A stretch of 64,000 nucleotides of DNA from NCBI RefSeq assembly GCF_004341085.1, contig NZ_SLXW01000001.1:434001-498000 (forward strand). The letters are read 5' to 3'. A program made the position numbers and the translations under genes. The stretch's first letter is position 1. Every line of letters starts with the position of its first letter. The notes beneath the pieces are model-generated. The model was not told the DNA's origin. It did not search any database and worked only from the letters and a program-made list of their open reading frames with translations. Below are positions 37,304-45,826 of the stretch, piece after piece. The stretch is from Sphingomonas sp. PP-CE-1G-424 (GTDB taxonomy: Bacteria; Pseudomonadota; Alphaproteobacteria; Sphingomonadales; Sphingomonadaceae).

Positions 37304-38692
37304 TCATCGCGCGCCGGTCGGCCAGAGCACCACGCGCAACGTCTGCAACAGGATCAGCATATCGAGGAACGGCGAATAATTCTTCGCATAATACAGGTCG
37401 TATTCGAGCTTGTGCCGGGCATCTTCGATCGACGCACCGTACGGGTAATTGATCTGCGCCCAGCCGGTGATGCCGGGCTTCACCATGTGGCGCTCGGCGT
37501 AGAACGGCAGCTGCTCCTCGAGTTGCTCGACGAACTGCGGACGTTCGGGACGCGGGCCGACGAAGCTCATCTCGCCCTTGAGCACGGTCCAGGTCTGCGG
37601 CAGTTCGTCGATCCGGACTTTCCGGATGAACCGGCCGATCCGGGTGATCCGCGGATCGTCTTCTGCCGCCCAGACCGCGGTGCCCGCGACCTCGGCATCC
37701 TGCCGCATCGACCGCAGCTTCAGAATGTCGAACCCTTCATTGTACAGCCCGACGCGGCGCTGGCGGTAGAACGCCGGGCCTTTCGATTCGAGCTTGATCG
37801 CCGCCGCGGTCAGCAGGATCACGGGCAACGTCAGGACGAGTAGCAGCCCGCTCGCGAAAATGTCGAAGGCGCGCTTGAAGACGCTCGACAGCATCCGGCT
37901 CGAGGCGAACCCGTCGGAGAATATCAGCCAGGACGGATTGACGCTCTTGAGGTCGATCCGCCCGGTCTCGCGTTCGAGAAAGGTCGAGATCTCGCTGACC
38001 TGGACGCCGGTGGTACGGACCCGCAGCAGATCCTTCATCGGCAGCGCGTTGCGGCGCTCGTCGAGCGCGAGCACGACCTCGCTCGCGTTGCGATCGACGA
38101 TATGCGCCGACAGATTGGGAATTTCCGCGCGCGGCCTGGCCTCGCCGATCACCTGATTGGGCTCGCCCATCGCGACGAAATCGGCGACGATGAAGTTGAT
38201 GCCCGGCTGTTCGGACAGCTGGAGGATCCGCGCGGCGCGGGCACCGGCACCGAGCACGACGATCCGACGCTTGAAGGTATCGCCCCCCAGCGTCTTGCCG
38301 AGCAGCGCGCGGACCGTGACCAGCAGCACCGTCGCAATGATCGTCGAATAGAGCAGGTTCGACCGCCAGAAGCTCAGCGCGGGCACGAGGAAGAAGATGA
38401 ACGACAGCGCGATCACACCGAGCGCCAGCGCCACCGCAAGCCGGGCGGCGGCGAACCGCAGCGACAGGAACGACGCCACACCGTACGCGCCGACCGCGAC
38501 CAGCGACACCTGGAGCGCGATCGCGAAGGTCAGCAACTGCGCGATCCGCGTATGGATCGGCGCGACCGCCATGCCGATCTGATGCGCGCGAACGACCCAG
38601 CCGATCTCCGCGGAGGCGATCAGCAGGGCAAGATCGACCAGTCCGAGCAGCAGCACGGCATGCGGCACATAGTGTTTGAAGAGCCGTATCAT
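37304..38692 (-). CDS. XrtA/PEP-CTERM-type polyprenyl-phosphate sugar transferase
   Basis: A 462-residue enzyme that loads the first sugar phosphate onto undecaprenyl phosphate to start exopolysaccharide repeat synthesis. Four transmembrane helices lie at about 10-125, followed by a Rossmann-like region (RRIVVLGAGARAARIL). A membrane re-entrant helix at about 270-295 (KRAFDIFASGLLLVLTLPVILL) precedes the catalytic bacterial sugar transferase domain (FDILKLRSMRQDAE, FIRKVRIDELPQTWTVLKGEMSFVGPRPE, KPGITGWAQINYPYG). The TIGR03013-like layout fits its place next to prsK. It is the first gene of the minus-strand operon. Confidence 0.92.
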   Translation of the reverse strand: MIRLFKHYVPHAVLLLGLVDLALLIASAEIGWVVRAHQIGMAVAPIHTRIAQLLTFAIALQVSLVAVGAYGVASFLSLRFAAARLAVALALGVIALSFIFFLVPALSFWRSNLLYSTIIATVLLVTVRALLGKTLGGDTFKRRIVVLGAGARAARILQLSEQPGINFIVADFVAMGEPNQVIGEARPRAEIPNLSAHIVDRNASEVVLALDERRNALPMKDLLRVRTTGVQVSEISTFLERETGRIDLKSVNPSWLIFSDGFASSRMLSSVFKRAFDIFASGLLLVLTLPVILLTAAAIKLESKGPAFYRQRRVGLYNEGFDILKLRSMRQDAEVAGTAVWAAEDDPRITRIGRFIRKVRIDELPQTWTVLKGEMSFVGPRPERPQFVEQLEEQLPFYAERHMVKPGITGWAQINYPYGASIEDARHKLEYDLYYAKNYSPFLDMLILLQTLRVVLWPTGAR

Positions 38693-38853
38693 CGCACGCT
38701 ATCCCGACACATCATCTGTAAATGCTACCGACACCTGGCCAGTGCTACGCTGTCAAATACCAAAAAACCCTGAAGACCGTGCAGCGAATTGACCGATTAT
38801 ACGATTGGCAGGCACGGACTCGTCGTTATAGCTCGGCGCAATCTGGAGGATTC

Positions 38854-39936
38854 ATGACCGTACGTAAGATCGTCCCCGTTATCCTGTCGGGTGGTTCGGG
38901 GACCCGCCTCTGGCCGATGTCGCGCCCCGAAATGCCCAAGCAGATGCTGGCGCTGACCGCGGACGAGACGATGCTGCAGCTGACCGCCGGGCGCGCGCTG
39001 GGCGAGCGCTATGCGGCGCCGATCGTGGTCGCCAATGCGCGCCATGCAGAGCTCGTCGAGCAGCAACTCGCCGAGGCCGGCGCCGCACCACAGGCGCTGA
39101 TCCTCGAACCCGCCGGCCGCAACACCGCGCCAGCGATCGCGCTGGCCGCGCTCGCAGCGAAGGCCGCCTCGGCGGGCGGTGGTGGCGATGCGCTGCTGGT
39201 GATGCCGTCCGACCATGTGATCGGCGACGTCGCCGCGTTCCACGCCGCGATCGAGGCGGCGATGCCGCTGGTGGCGCAAGGCTGGCTCGTGACCTTCGGG
39301 ATCGCGCCCGATGCCCCCGAGACCGGCTATGGCTGGATCCAGATCGGCGACGAGCTCCAGCCCGGCATCAATCGCGTCGCGCGGTTCGTCGAGAAGCCTC
39401 CGCTCGACAAGGCGCAGTCGATGCTGGCGAGCGGCGATCATGCCTGGAACGGCGGGATCTTCCTGTTCCTCGCCGACGCCTATCTCGAGGCGCTCGCGCA
39501 GTTCCATCCCGGCATCCTGGTCGCGACGCGCGAGGCGATGGACAAGGCGCGGATCGAGGGCACGCGGGTCTATCCCGATGCGGCCGCGTTCGCCGCGTCG
39601 CCGGACGATTCGATCGACTATGCGGTCATGGAAAAGGCCGACCGCGTCGCGGTGGTGCCGGTCGCGATGGGCTGGAACGACGTCGGCAGCTGGGACGCGC
39701 TGCATGCGATCAGCGATCGCGACGCGAGCGGCAACGCGCATCGCAGCGACAAGGACGGCGATGTGCTGGCGATCGACACGCAGAACTGCTTCGTCCGCAG
39801 CGACGGCATCCGCGTGTCGCTGGTCGGCGTCGAGGATTTGATCGTGGTCGCGAGCGGCAACGACGTGCTGATCATGCCGCGCGGCCGCAGCCAGGAGGTC
39901 AAGAAACTGATCGAGGCGATGAAGGCCAAGGCGTAA
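38854..39936 (+). CDS. mannose-1-phosphate guanylyltransferase
   Basis: It makes GDP-mannose from mannose 1-phosphate and GTP, a precursor for exopolysaccharide. The N-terminal VILSGGSGTRLWPMSRPEMPKQ holds the GTP/Mg site; FVEKPP at about residue 180 and WNGGIFLF follow. At 360 aa it has only the transferase and short left-handed helix end, without the fused isomerase of long ManC proteins. TGGAGGA six bases before ATG 38854 sets the start. It is divergent from the sugar transferase across 161 bases and ends at a strong hairpin terminator. Confidence 0.93.
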   Translation: MTVRKIVPVILSGGSGTRLWPMSRPEMPKQMLALTADETMLQLTAGRALGERYAAPIVVANARHAELVEQQLAEAGAAPQALILEPAGRNTAPAIALAALAAKAASAGGGGDALLVMPSDHVIGDVAAFHAAIEAAMPLVAQGWLVTFGIAPDAPETGYGWIQIGDELQPGINRVARFVEKPPLDKAQSMLASGDHAWNGGIFLFLADAYLEALAQFHPGILVATREAMDKARIEGTRVYPDAAAFAASPDDSIDYAVMEKADRVAVVPVAMGWNDVGSWDALHAISDRDASGNAHRSDKDGDVLAIDTQNCFVRSDGIRVSLVGVEDLIVVASGNDVLIMPRGRSQEVKKLIEAMKAKA

Positions 39937-39937
39937 C

Positions 39938-39981
39938 CGAAAGCGGGTGCGGGCACCGAAGACGGCCCGCACCTGCTTTCG
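39938..39981 (+). terminator. strong hairpin after mannose-1-phosphate guanylyltransferase
   Basis: CGAAAGCGGGTGCGGGC (39938-39954) pairs over nearly its full length with GCCCGCACCTGCTTTCG (39965-39981) around a short loop. Only a short T run follows, so efficiency is uncertain, but the position right after the stop codon fits a terminator. Confidence 0.7.
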
Positions 39982-39992
39982 TTACAGATACG

Positions 39993-40331
39993 TCACGGGC
40001 GTTTACGGCGGCTCGGCACCTTGGACAGCAGGGTCAGCAACGTCGGCAGGTCGTCGGTGATCATCGTATCCGTCGGCGTCTGCCACGAATTGCGCAAGGT
40101 TTCGCCAACCGCGTGCAAGCGCCCATCGTTGAACGGCTTGGATGATCTATCTCGCACGGCTGGTCTCGATACGCACACGGGCGACCGACGGGTCGTTGGG
40201 GGTGGATCAACAACACCGCCGGTCTCCCTGTTTGAACCGCCAGCGTCAGATGTGGTTCCCGCGGTCGCGACGAGATTTGGACGACGCCCAACTGGCAAAG
40301 CCGTGTCATGTTCGCCTAGGATAGGCAGCAT
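39993..40331 (-). CDS. uncertain small ORF; C-terminal 40 residues look NepR-like
   Basis: The 413-base gap before the DUF885 gene holds a minus-strand frame of up to 112 codons. Only the last 42 codons, from a TTG at 40118, have the codon use of real genes here. They read HAVGETLRNSWQTPTDTM followed by ITDDLPTLLTLLSKVPSRRKRP. That pattern (V-G-x-x-L-R, aromatic residue, then D-D-L-x-x-L-L-x-x-L) resembles the core of NepR anti-sigma factors. The first 70 codons look non-coding and compete with other frames, so the region may be a decayed or truncated gene. No sigma or PhyR gene is nearby. This is a weak call. Confidence 0.25.
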   Translation of the reverse strand: MLPILGEHDTALPVGRRPNLVATAGTTSDAGGSNRETGGVVDPPPTTRRSPVCVSRPAVRDRSSKPFNDGRLHAVGETLRNSWQTPTDTMITDDLPTLLTLLSKVPSRRKRP

Positions 40332-40349
40332 ATCACGGGAGAGTTCGTC

Positions 40350-42164
40350 ATGGATCGTCGTCAGTTTCTCACTTCGGGCGGTGTCGCCGCGCTCGCGACC
40401 ACCTTGCTGCCCTCAGCCGCCTTCTCGAAACCCACCGGCGACACCACGCTGAACGCCGATTTCGAACGGATCTTCCAGCAAAACGTCGCGCGATCGCCCG
40501 AGCTCGCGACCTCGCTCGGCCTCGACAAGGGACCGTTGGCAGCCCTCAAGAGCCAGCTTTCGCCGCGGACCCCCGAGAAGCGCGCGAGCGATGTCGCCGA
40601 GACCAAGGCCGCGATCGCGAGCCTCGCGCGCTATGACGGCGCGGCGCTGTCGCCGGCCGCCAAACTGAACCTCGAGGTCGTCCGCTATTCGCTCGAAACG
40701 CAGATCGCCGCGCCCGAAAGATTCGGCATGGACAGCCCGATCCGCCCCTACCGGATCTTCCAGCAGGGCGGCGCCTATTTCCAGGTGCCCGACTTCCTCA
40801 ACACCGCGCACACGATCGCGGCGACACCCGATGCGGAGGCGTATCTGGCGCGGCTCGACCAGTTCGGCACCGTGCTCGATCAGGAGAGCGCGATGCAGCA
40901 GGCCGAGGCGGCGCGTGGCCTGCTGGCACCCGGCTGGTCGCTCGACCTGACGCTTGGCCAGATGCGCAAACTGCGTAGCCAGCCGGCGGCGACGTCGAGC
41001 ATCGTCCAGTCGCTCGTCAAGCGCGCCGCGGCGAAGGGCCTCAGCGGCGACTGGCAGGCGCGTGCCGCGAAGATCGTCGACGACAAGGTCTATCCCGCAC
41101 TCGACCGTCAGATCGCGCTGATCGAGCGACTGAAGCCGACTACCAAGCCCGGCGACGGGATATGGCGCGTGCCGAACGGCGACGCGATCTATGCGATGGC
41201 GCTGAACCAGGCCACGACGACAACGATGAGCCCCGACGAGGTCCACCGCATCGGCCTCGCACAGGTCGCCGAGATCACCGCGCAGCTCGACACCATTCTG
41301 AAGTCCCAGGGCTATGCCACCGGCACGGTCGGCGAGCGGCTCGCCAAGCTGAACGTCATGCCCGACCAGCTGTACCCGAACACCGCTGAAGGGCGCACCG
41401 AGCTGATCGCCGGGCTGAACGAGGGCATCAAGGCGATGTACACCAAGCTGCCCAAGGCGTTCTCGCGTGTGCCGACGCAGCCGCTCGAAATCCGTGCGGT
41501 ACCGGTCGAGATCCAGGACGGCGCCGCCAACGGCTATTACAACCGCGCCTCGCTCGATGGCAGCCGCCCGGCGATCTACTTCGTCAACCTGAAGGACGTT
41601 GGCGACTGGCCGAAATACACGCTGCCGTCGCTCACCTATCACGAGGGCGTGCCGGGACATCACCTCCAGATCAGCCTCGCGCAGGAATCTAAGGACATTC
41701 CGACGCTCCGGAAAATCGGCTTCTTCTCGGCCTATTCGGAAGGCTGGGCGCTGTATGCCGAGCAGTTGGCGGACGAACTCGGCGCCTATGCGACACCGCT
41801 CGAGCGTGCGGGCTATCTCCAGTCGTTCCTATTCCGCGCGACGCGACTGGTGGTGGATACCGGCATCCACGCCAAGCAGTGGAGCCGTGAGAAGGCGACC
41901 GACTATATGGTCGCGACGACCGGCTTCGCGCGACCGCGGACGCTGCGCGAGGTCGAACGCTATTGCACGCAGGCGGGACAGGCGTGCAGCTACAAGGTCG
42001 GCCACATGGCGTGGACGCGCGCGCGCGCCAAGGCAAAGGCGGCGCTCGGCAGCCGGTTCGACCTGAAGCAGTTCCACGACATCCTGCTCGAAGGCGCGAT
42101 GCCGCTGACCATCCTCGAACGGCGCGTCGACGAGCGGATCGCGGCAATTCGCGGGCGGGCGTAA
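40350..42164 (+). CDS. DUF885 family protein, probable secreted zinc peptidase
   Basis: A 604-residue protein with a twin-arginine type signal (D-R-R-Q-F-L-T, then a hydrophobic stretch and A-F-S cleavage near 27). The DUF885 body contains the HExxH-like TYHEGVPGHHLQ at about residue 430, with downstream FSAYSEGWALYAEQLA supplying a further Glu ligand; this is the arrangement of a gluzincin-like metallopeptidase. Substrates are unknown. GGGAGAG precedes the ATG. The sialidase-like gene starts six bases after its stop, so the two are one operon. Confidence 0.9.
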   Translation: MDRRQFLTSGGVAALATTLLPSAAFSKPTGDTTLNADFERIFQQNVARSPELATSLGLDKGPLAALKSQLSPRTPEKRASDVAETKAAIASLARYDGAALSPAAKLNLEVVRYSLETQIAAPERFGMDSPIRPYRIFQQGGAYFQVPDFLNTAHTIAATPDAEAYLARLDQFGTVLDQESAMQQAEAARGLLAPGWSLDLTLGQMRKLRSQPAATSSIVQSLVKRAAAKGLSGDWQARAAKIVDDKVYPALDRQIALIERLKPTTKPGDGIWRVPNGDAIYAMALNQATTTTMSPDEVHRIGLAQVAEITAQLDTILKSQGYATGTVGERLAKLNVMPDQLYPNTAEGRTELIAGLNEGIKAMYTKLPKAFSRVPTQPLEIRAVPVEIQDGAANGYYNRASLDGSRPAIYFVNLKDVGDWPKYTLPSLTYHEGVPGHHLQISLAQESKDIPTLRKIGFFSAYSEGWALYAEQLADELGAYATPLERAGYLQSFLFRATRLVVDTGIHAKQWSREKATDYMVATTGFARPRTLREVERYCTQAGQACSYKVGHMAWTRARAKAKAALGSRFDLKQFHDILLEGAMPLTILERRVDERIAAIRGRA

Positions 42165-42170
42165 GTCCCC

Positions 42171-43256
42171 GTGAAGGCGGCGATCATCGGGCTGGCAGCG
42201 CTGCTGTCGGGGGCTGGCGCTCCCGACACTGCCGCGCGGTCAGCCGCATCAGATGCGATCCTCGACGCCGAACTGATCGATGCGCACGCCCCCTACCCGC
42301 AGGCGCACGCGTCGACGATCGTGCAACTCGCCGACGGCAGCCTGATGGCGGCCTGGTTCGCCGGATCGGGCGAAGGCAATGCCGATGTCCGCATCTGGAC
42401 GTCGCGCAACGGCGACGGCATGGGCGACGGTTGGACCGCGCCCGAGCCGGTGGCGAGCGGGATCGGCGCGGATGGTCGCCGCTTTCCCACCTGGAACCCG
42501 GTGCTCTTCCAGCCGGCCCCCGGCGACCTCCGCCTGTTCTACAAGGTCGGGCCGAACCCGCGTGACTGGTGGGGCATGATGCTCCGCTCGACGGACGAGG
42601 GCCGTAACTGGGGCAAGCCGGAGCGCCTGCCCGATGGCGTCCTCGGCCCGATCAAGAACAAGCCCGTCGTGCTCCGCGATGGCAGCTGGCTATCGCCGTC
42701 GAGCCGCGAGGAGGGCACCGCGGAGGCCAATCGCTGGTCGCTCCGCATGGAACGCAGCACCGATCGCGGCGCGCACTGGACGGTCGAGCCGCCAATCCCC
42801 TCGCCGATGCATATCGAGGCTATCCAGCCGAGTGTGCTGTCCTATCCCGACGGGCGGCTCGAACTCGTCGCCCGCACGCGCCAGGGGGCGTTGGCGATGA
42901 GCTGGTCGAAGGATACCGGCCGGACCTGGTCGCCGCTTGCCGCGATCGACCTACCCAACCCGAACGCGGGCACCGATGCGGTGACGTTGCGCGATGGGCG
43001 ACAGTTGATCGTGTATAATCACAGCGGTCATTGGCCCGACCGTCCGGGCGACGGACCGCGCTGGCCGCTCAATCTCGCGCTGTCGGACGATGGCGTGCGC
43101 TGGCATCCGGTGCTGACGCTGGAGAGCAAGCCGCTTCCCGACGGCTATGCCTATCCCGCGGTGATCCAGACGCGCGACGGGCTGGTCCGGATTACCTACA
43201 CCTATGACCGAAAGCACATTAAATACGTCGTGGTCGACCCGCGGAGACTGCGCTGA
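42171..43256 (+). CDS. sialidase-family (BNR repeat) exported hydrolase
   Basis: A 361-residue six-bladed beta-propeller protein with an N-terminal signal (M-K-A-A-I-I-G-L-A-A-L-L). Asp-box repeats STDEGRNWG, STDRGAHWT and SKDTGRTWS are visible, and the blade segments HASTIVQLADGSLMAAWFAGSGEG and RLFYKVGPNP match bacterial proteins annotated as exo-alpha-sialidase. Many of these act on other sugars, and no sialic-acid catabolic genes are in the window, so the substrate is open. It starts with GTG at 42171, six bases after the DUF885 gene. Confidence 0.82.
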   Translation: MKAAIIGLAALLSGAGAPDTAARSAASDAILDAELIDAHAPYPQAHASTIVQLADGSLMAAWFAGSGEGNADVRIWTSRNGDGMGDGWTAPEPVASGIGADGRRFPTWNPVLFQPAPGDLRLFYKVGPNPRDWWGMMLRSTDEGRNWGKPERLPDGVLGPIKNKPVVLRDGSWLSPSSREEGTAEANRWSLRMERSTDRGAHWTVEPPIPSPMHIEAIQPSVLSYPDGRLELVARTRQGALAMSWSKDTGRTWSPLAAIDLPNPNAGTDAVTLRDGRQLIVYNHSGHWPDRPGDGPRWPLNLALSDDGVRWHPVLTLESKPLPDGYAYPAVIQTRDGLVRITYTYDRKHIKYVVVDPRRLR

Positions 43257-43331
43257 TCCGGACTAGAGCGATGCCCACGCCGTCTCGAAGTTCAGTTTGG
43301 ACTTCATCGTCGTACGGCACCCTGCCCTTGC

Positions 43332-43382
43332 TCTCCCGCGAAGGCGGGAGCCCAGTCTGGCTCCCCGCCTTCGCGGGGAAAC
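43332..43382. repeat. palindromic repeat, CCCGCGAAGGCGGG type
   Basis: TCTCCCGCGAAGGCGGGAGC and its inverse GCTCCCCGCCTTCGCGGGGA-like right arm flank CCAGTCTGG, itself a palindrome. It is very similar to 5228-5282. It separates the convergent sialidase-like and GH3 genes. Confidence 0.7.
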
Positions 43383-43435
43383 ATGTCTTTGGTCCCGGGG
43401 GTTCGCGCCGAGCCGCGCGCCCCCCCCGAAACCGC

Positions 43436-45739
43436 TCAGCGTCCCCGGGCGTCGAGCGTCTGCGCGGCCACGCGGACCGTTGCGGTCTGGACGATATCCG
43501 CTGCCGACGTCGCCAGCATGACCTTGTAGTCGCCGCCAGCTATCTTCCAACCGCCGCTGGCGACGTCGAACGTCGCGAGCAGGCGCGGGTCGATCGTCAC
43601 CGACACCGTCTGGCTCTTGCCTGGGGCGAGATCGACCTTGCGGAACGCGCCGAGCCGCTTGGGCGCTTCCCAGCCGGCGCCCGACACATAGACCTGTGCG
43701 ACCGCCTTGCCCTGCACCGCGCCGGTGTTCTGGACGGTGAAGTCCGCCTTGATGCCCTTGCCCGCGGGCGCCGCGGTCAGCCCGGTCATCGCGAAGTTCG
43801 TGTAGGACAGGCCGTAGCCGAACGGGAACAGCGGTTTGGCGCCGGTTTTGTCGAACCACTTGTAGCCGACCGCCGCGCCCTCGATGTCGTAATTGCCCAT
43901 CGGATGCGAATCGCGGTCGAGCTTGGGATCGCCCTCCAGCTTGGGCCGCGGCGTCTGCGCGGGCGACGCGGGGAACGTCGCCGGCAAGTGGCCCGACGGA
44001 TTGATCTCGCCGGTCAGCACGCGCGCGATCGCCTCGCCGCCTGCCGTACCAGGGTACCACGCCTCCAGCACCGCGCCGACCTTGCCGAGCCACGGCATCA
44101 CCACCGGACCGCCGGTTTCGAGAACCACGACCGTCTTCGTGTTCGCGCGCGCGACCGCATCGATCAACGCGTTCTGGCCAGCCGGCAGGTTCAGGTCGGG
44201 GACGTCGAACGACTCGCCCGTCCACTGCTCGCCGAACACGATGACGACGTCCGCATTCCGCGCCGCCGCGGCAGCGGCCTTGACGTCCTTGCCGTCGAGA
44301 TAGGTCACGGTCGCGCCAGTCCGCGCCTGCAGCGCCTTCATCGGTGACGACGCGTGATAGGTCTTGGGGCCGGGGAAACCGCTCGGGAATTCGTCGGGTA
44401 CGATCAGGCCGTTGGTCGGCGCATTGTGCGAATACACCTGCGACGATCCACCGCCCGACAGCACGCCGACATCGGCATGCGCGCCGATCAGCAGGATCGA
44501 CTTGGCCGACTTGGCGATCGGCAGCAGACCCGCGGTGTTCTTGAGGAGGATGATGCCTTCCTCCGCATCGGCGCGCGTCACCGCGGCATGCGCAGCGTAG
44601 TCGATCTTGGTAGCCTGGTCGCCGTTCACCACCGTGTCGAACGCCCCGACGGAGACCATTCCCCACAGCACGCGCCGCGCCATGTCGGTCGCGCGCGCTT
44701 CGCTGACGTGACCGTTGTTGACTGCCTCGCGCAGGGCATCGGCAAAGTACGCCGAGCGATCGAACGCCCAGCCCGACTGCTGGTCGAGCCCGGCATTGGC
44801 GGCCTCGCTGGTCGAATGCGTCGCGCCCCAGTCGGACATGACATAGCCCTTGAAGCCCCAGTCGCGCTTCAGGACTTTGTTGAGCAACCAGTCGTTCTCG
44901 CACGCATAATGGCCGTTCACACGGTTGTACGAGCACATCACCGAGCCGGGCTGGCCGACCTCGTTGGCGATCTCGAACGCGAGCAGATCGGACTGGCGCG
45001 CCGCCTGTTCGCCGATCTTGTGATCGATGTTGTTGCGGTTCGTCTCCTGGCCGTTGAACGCGTAGTGCTTCATCGTCGAGACGACGTGCTGCGACTGGAT
45101 GCCCTTGATCTCGTGGCCGGTGATGACGCCCGCCAGCAACGGATCCTCGCCGCCATATTCGAAATTGCGCCCGTTGCGCGGTTCACGCGTCAGGTTCATG
45201 CCGCCCGCGAGCTGCACGTTGAAGCCCGACAGGAACGCCTCTCGGCCGATCATCGCGCCGCCGGCCTGCGCCAGCTCGGGGTTCCAGGTCGCCGCGGTCG
45301 CGATCCCCGACGGCAGCGAGGTGCGGAGGCGCGGCGTCGGCCCGCGCTGGCTGGCGACGCCGACGCCGGCATCGGTCTCCCACTGGTTCGGGATGCCGAG
45401 CCGCGGGATACCGGGGACGATCCCGGCGGACGCGGGCAGGCCGTCCTTCGGATAGACCCAGTTCTTGACCGGCGTCTTCAGCCAGTCCGCGTTGGTCGCG
45501 AAATAACCGAAGGTGAGTTGCAGCTTCTCGTCGAGCGTCATCTCCTTGAGGAGCAGGTCGACACGCGCATCGGCATTGAGCTTGGTGTTCATCCAAGGCC
45601 GCGCCTTGGGGGCCGCGGTCTTCGCCGCCGCTGCACCGGGCGCGTTGTTGGTCGTCTGCGCGGCAACCGGCGCCGCAATCGCGAGAACCGATCCCGCGAG
45701 CAATCGGACGAACAGGGCGCGGGAACGGGATGCGGTCAT
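43436..45739 (-). CDS. glycoside hydrolase family 3 beta-glucosidase, exported
   Basis: A 767-residue GH3 enzyme with a signal peptide (LFVRLLAGSVLAIAAPVAAQ). The (beta/alpha)8 domain contains MKHYAFNGQE and the nucleophile Asp in KGYVMSDWGATHS. The alpha/beta sandwich supplies GEQWTGESFDV with the likely acid/base Glu. A C-terminal fibronectin-III-like domain ends the protein (FPFGYGLSYTNFAMTGL). It should release terminal sugars from beta-glucosides in the periplasm or outside. The start at 45739 is chosen for the signal peptide; 21 more in-frame residues upstream look unrelated. The 5-oxoprolinase gene ends 87 bases upstream on the same strand. Confidence 0.92.
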   Translation of the reverse strand: MTASRSRALFVRLLAGSVLAIAAPVAAQTTNNAPGAAAAKTAAPKARPWMNTKLNADARVDLLLKEMTLDEKLQLTFGYFATNADWLKTPVKNWVYPKDGLPASAGIVPGIPRLGIPNQWETDAGVGVASQRGPTPRLRTSLPSGIATAATWNPELAQAGGAMIGREAFLSGFNVQLAGGMNLTREPRNGRNFEYGGEDPLLAGVITGHEIKGIQSQHVVSTMKHYAFNGQETNRNNIDHKIGEQAARQSDLLAFEIANEVGQPGSVMCSYNRVNGHYACENDWLLNKVLKRDWGFKGYVMSDWGATHSTSEAANAGLDQQSGWAFDRSAYFADALREAVNNGHVSEARATDMARRVLWGMVSVGAFDTVVNGDQATKIDYAAHAAVTRADAEEGIILLKNTAGLLPIAKSAKSILLIGAHADVGVLSGGGSSQVYSHNAPTNGLIVPDEFPSGFPGPKTYHASSPMKALQARTGATVTYLDGKDVKAAAAAARNADVVIVFGEQWTGESFDVPDLNLPAGQNALIDAVARANTKTVVVLETGGPVVMPWLGKVGAVLEAWYPGTAGGEAIARVLTGEINPSGHLPATFPASPAQTPRPKLEGDPKLDRDSHPMGNYDIEGAAVGYKWFDKTGAKPLFPFGYGLSYTNFAMTGLTAAPAGKGIKADFTVQNTGAVQGKAVAQVYVSGAGWEAPKRLGAFRKVDLAPGKSQTVSVTIDPRLLATFDVASGGWKIAGGDYKVMLATSAADIVQTATVRVAAQTLDARGR

Positions 45740-45826
45740 GGGCTTCACTTTCACGGTGATCTTGTGCGGACCGTGTGTGACGCGTCCGTCCCGTTGCCGC
45801 AACCGGTCGTCGTATCGGACAGCGGA

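Noticed and set aside
38693..38853. Sigma-54 (-24/-12) promoter between the sugar transferase and guanylyltransferase genes, expected because PrsR is a sigma-54 activator
   Set aside because: The best candidates (TTGGCAGGCACGGAC forward; GGTATTTGACAGC reverse) lack the GC at the required spacing.
39993..40349. Insertion-sequence remnant in the gap before the DUF885 gene
   Set aside because: Codon use is atypical, but no transposase motif, inverted ends or target duplication could be seen.
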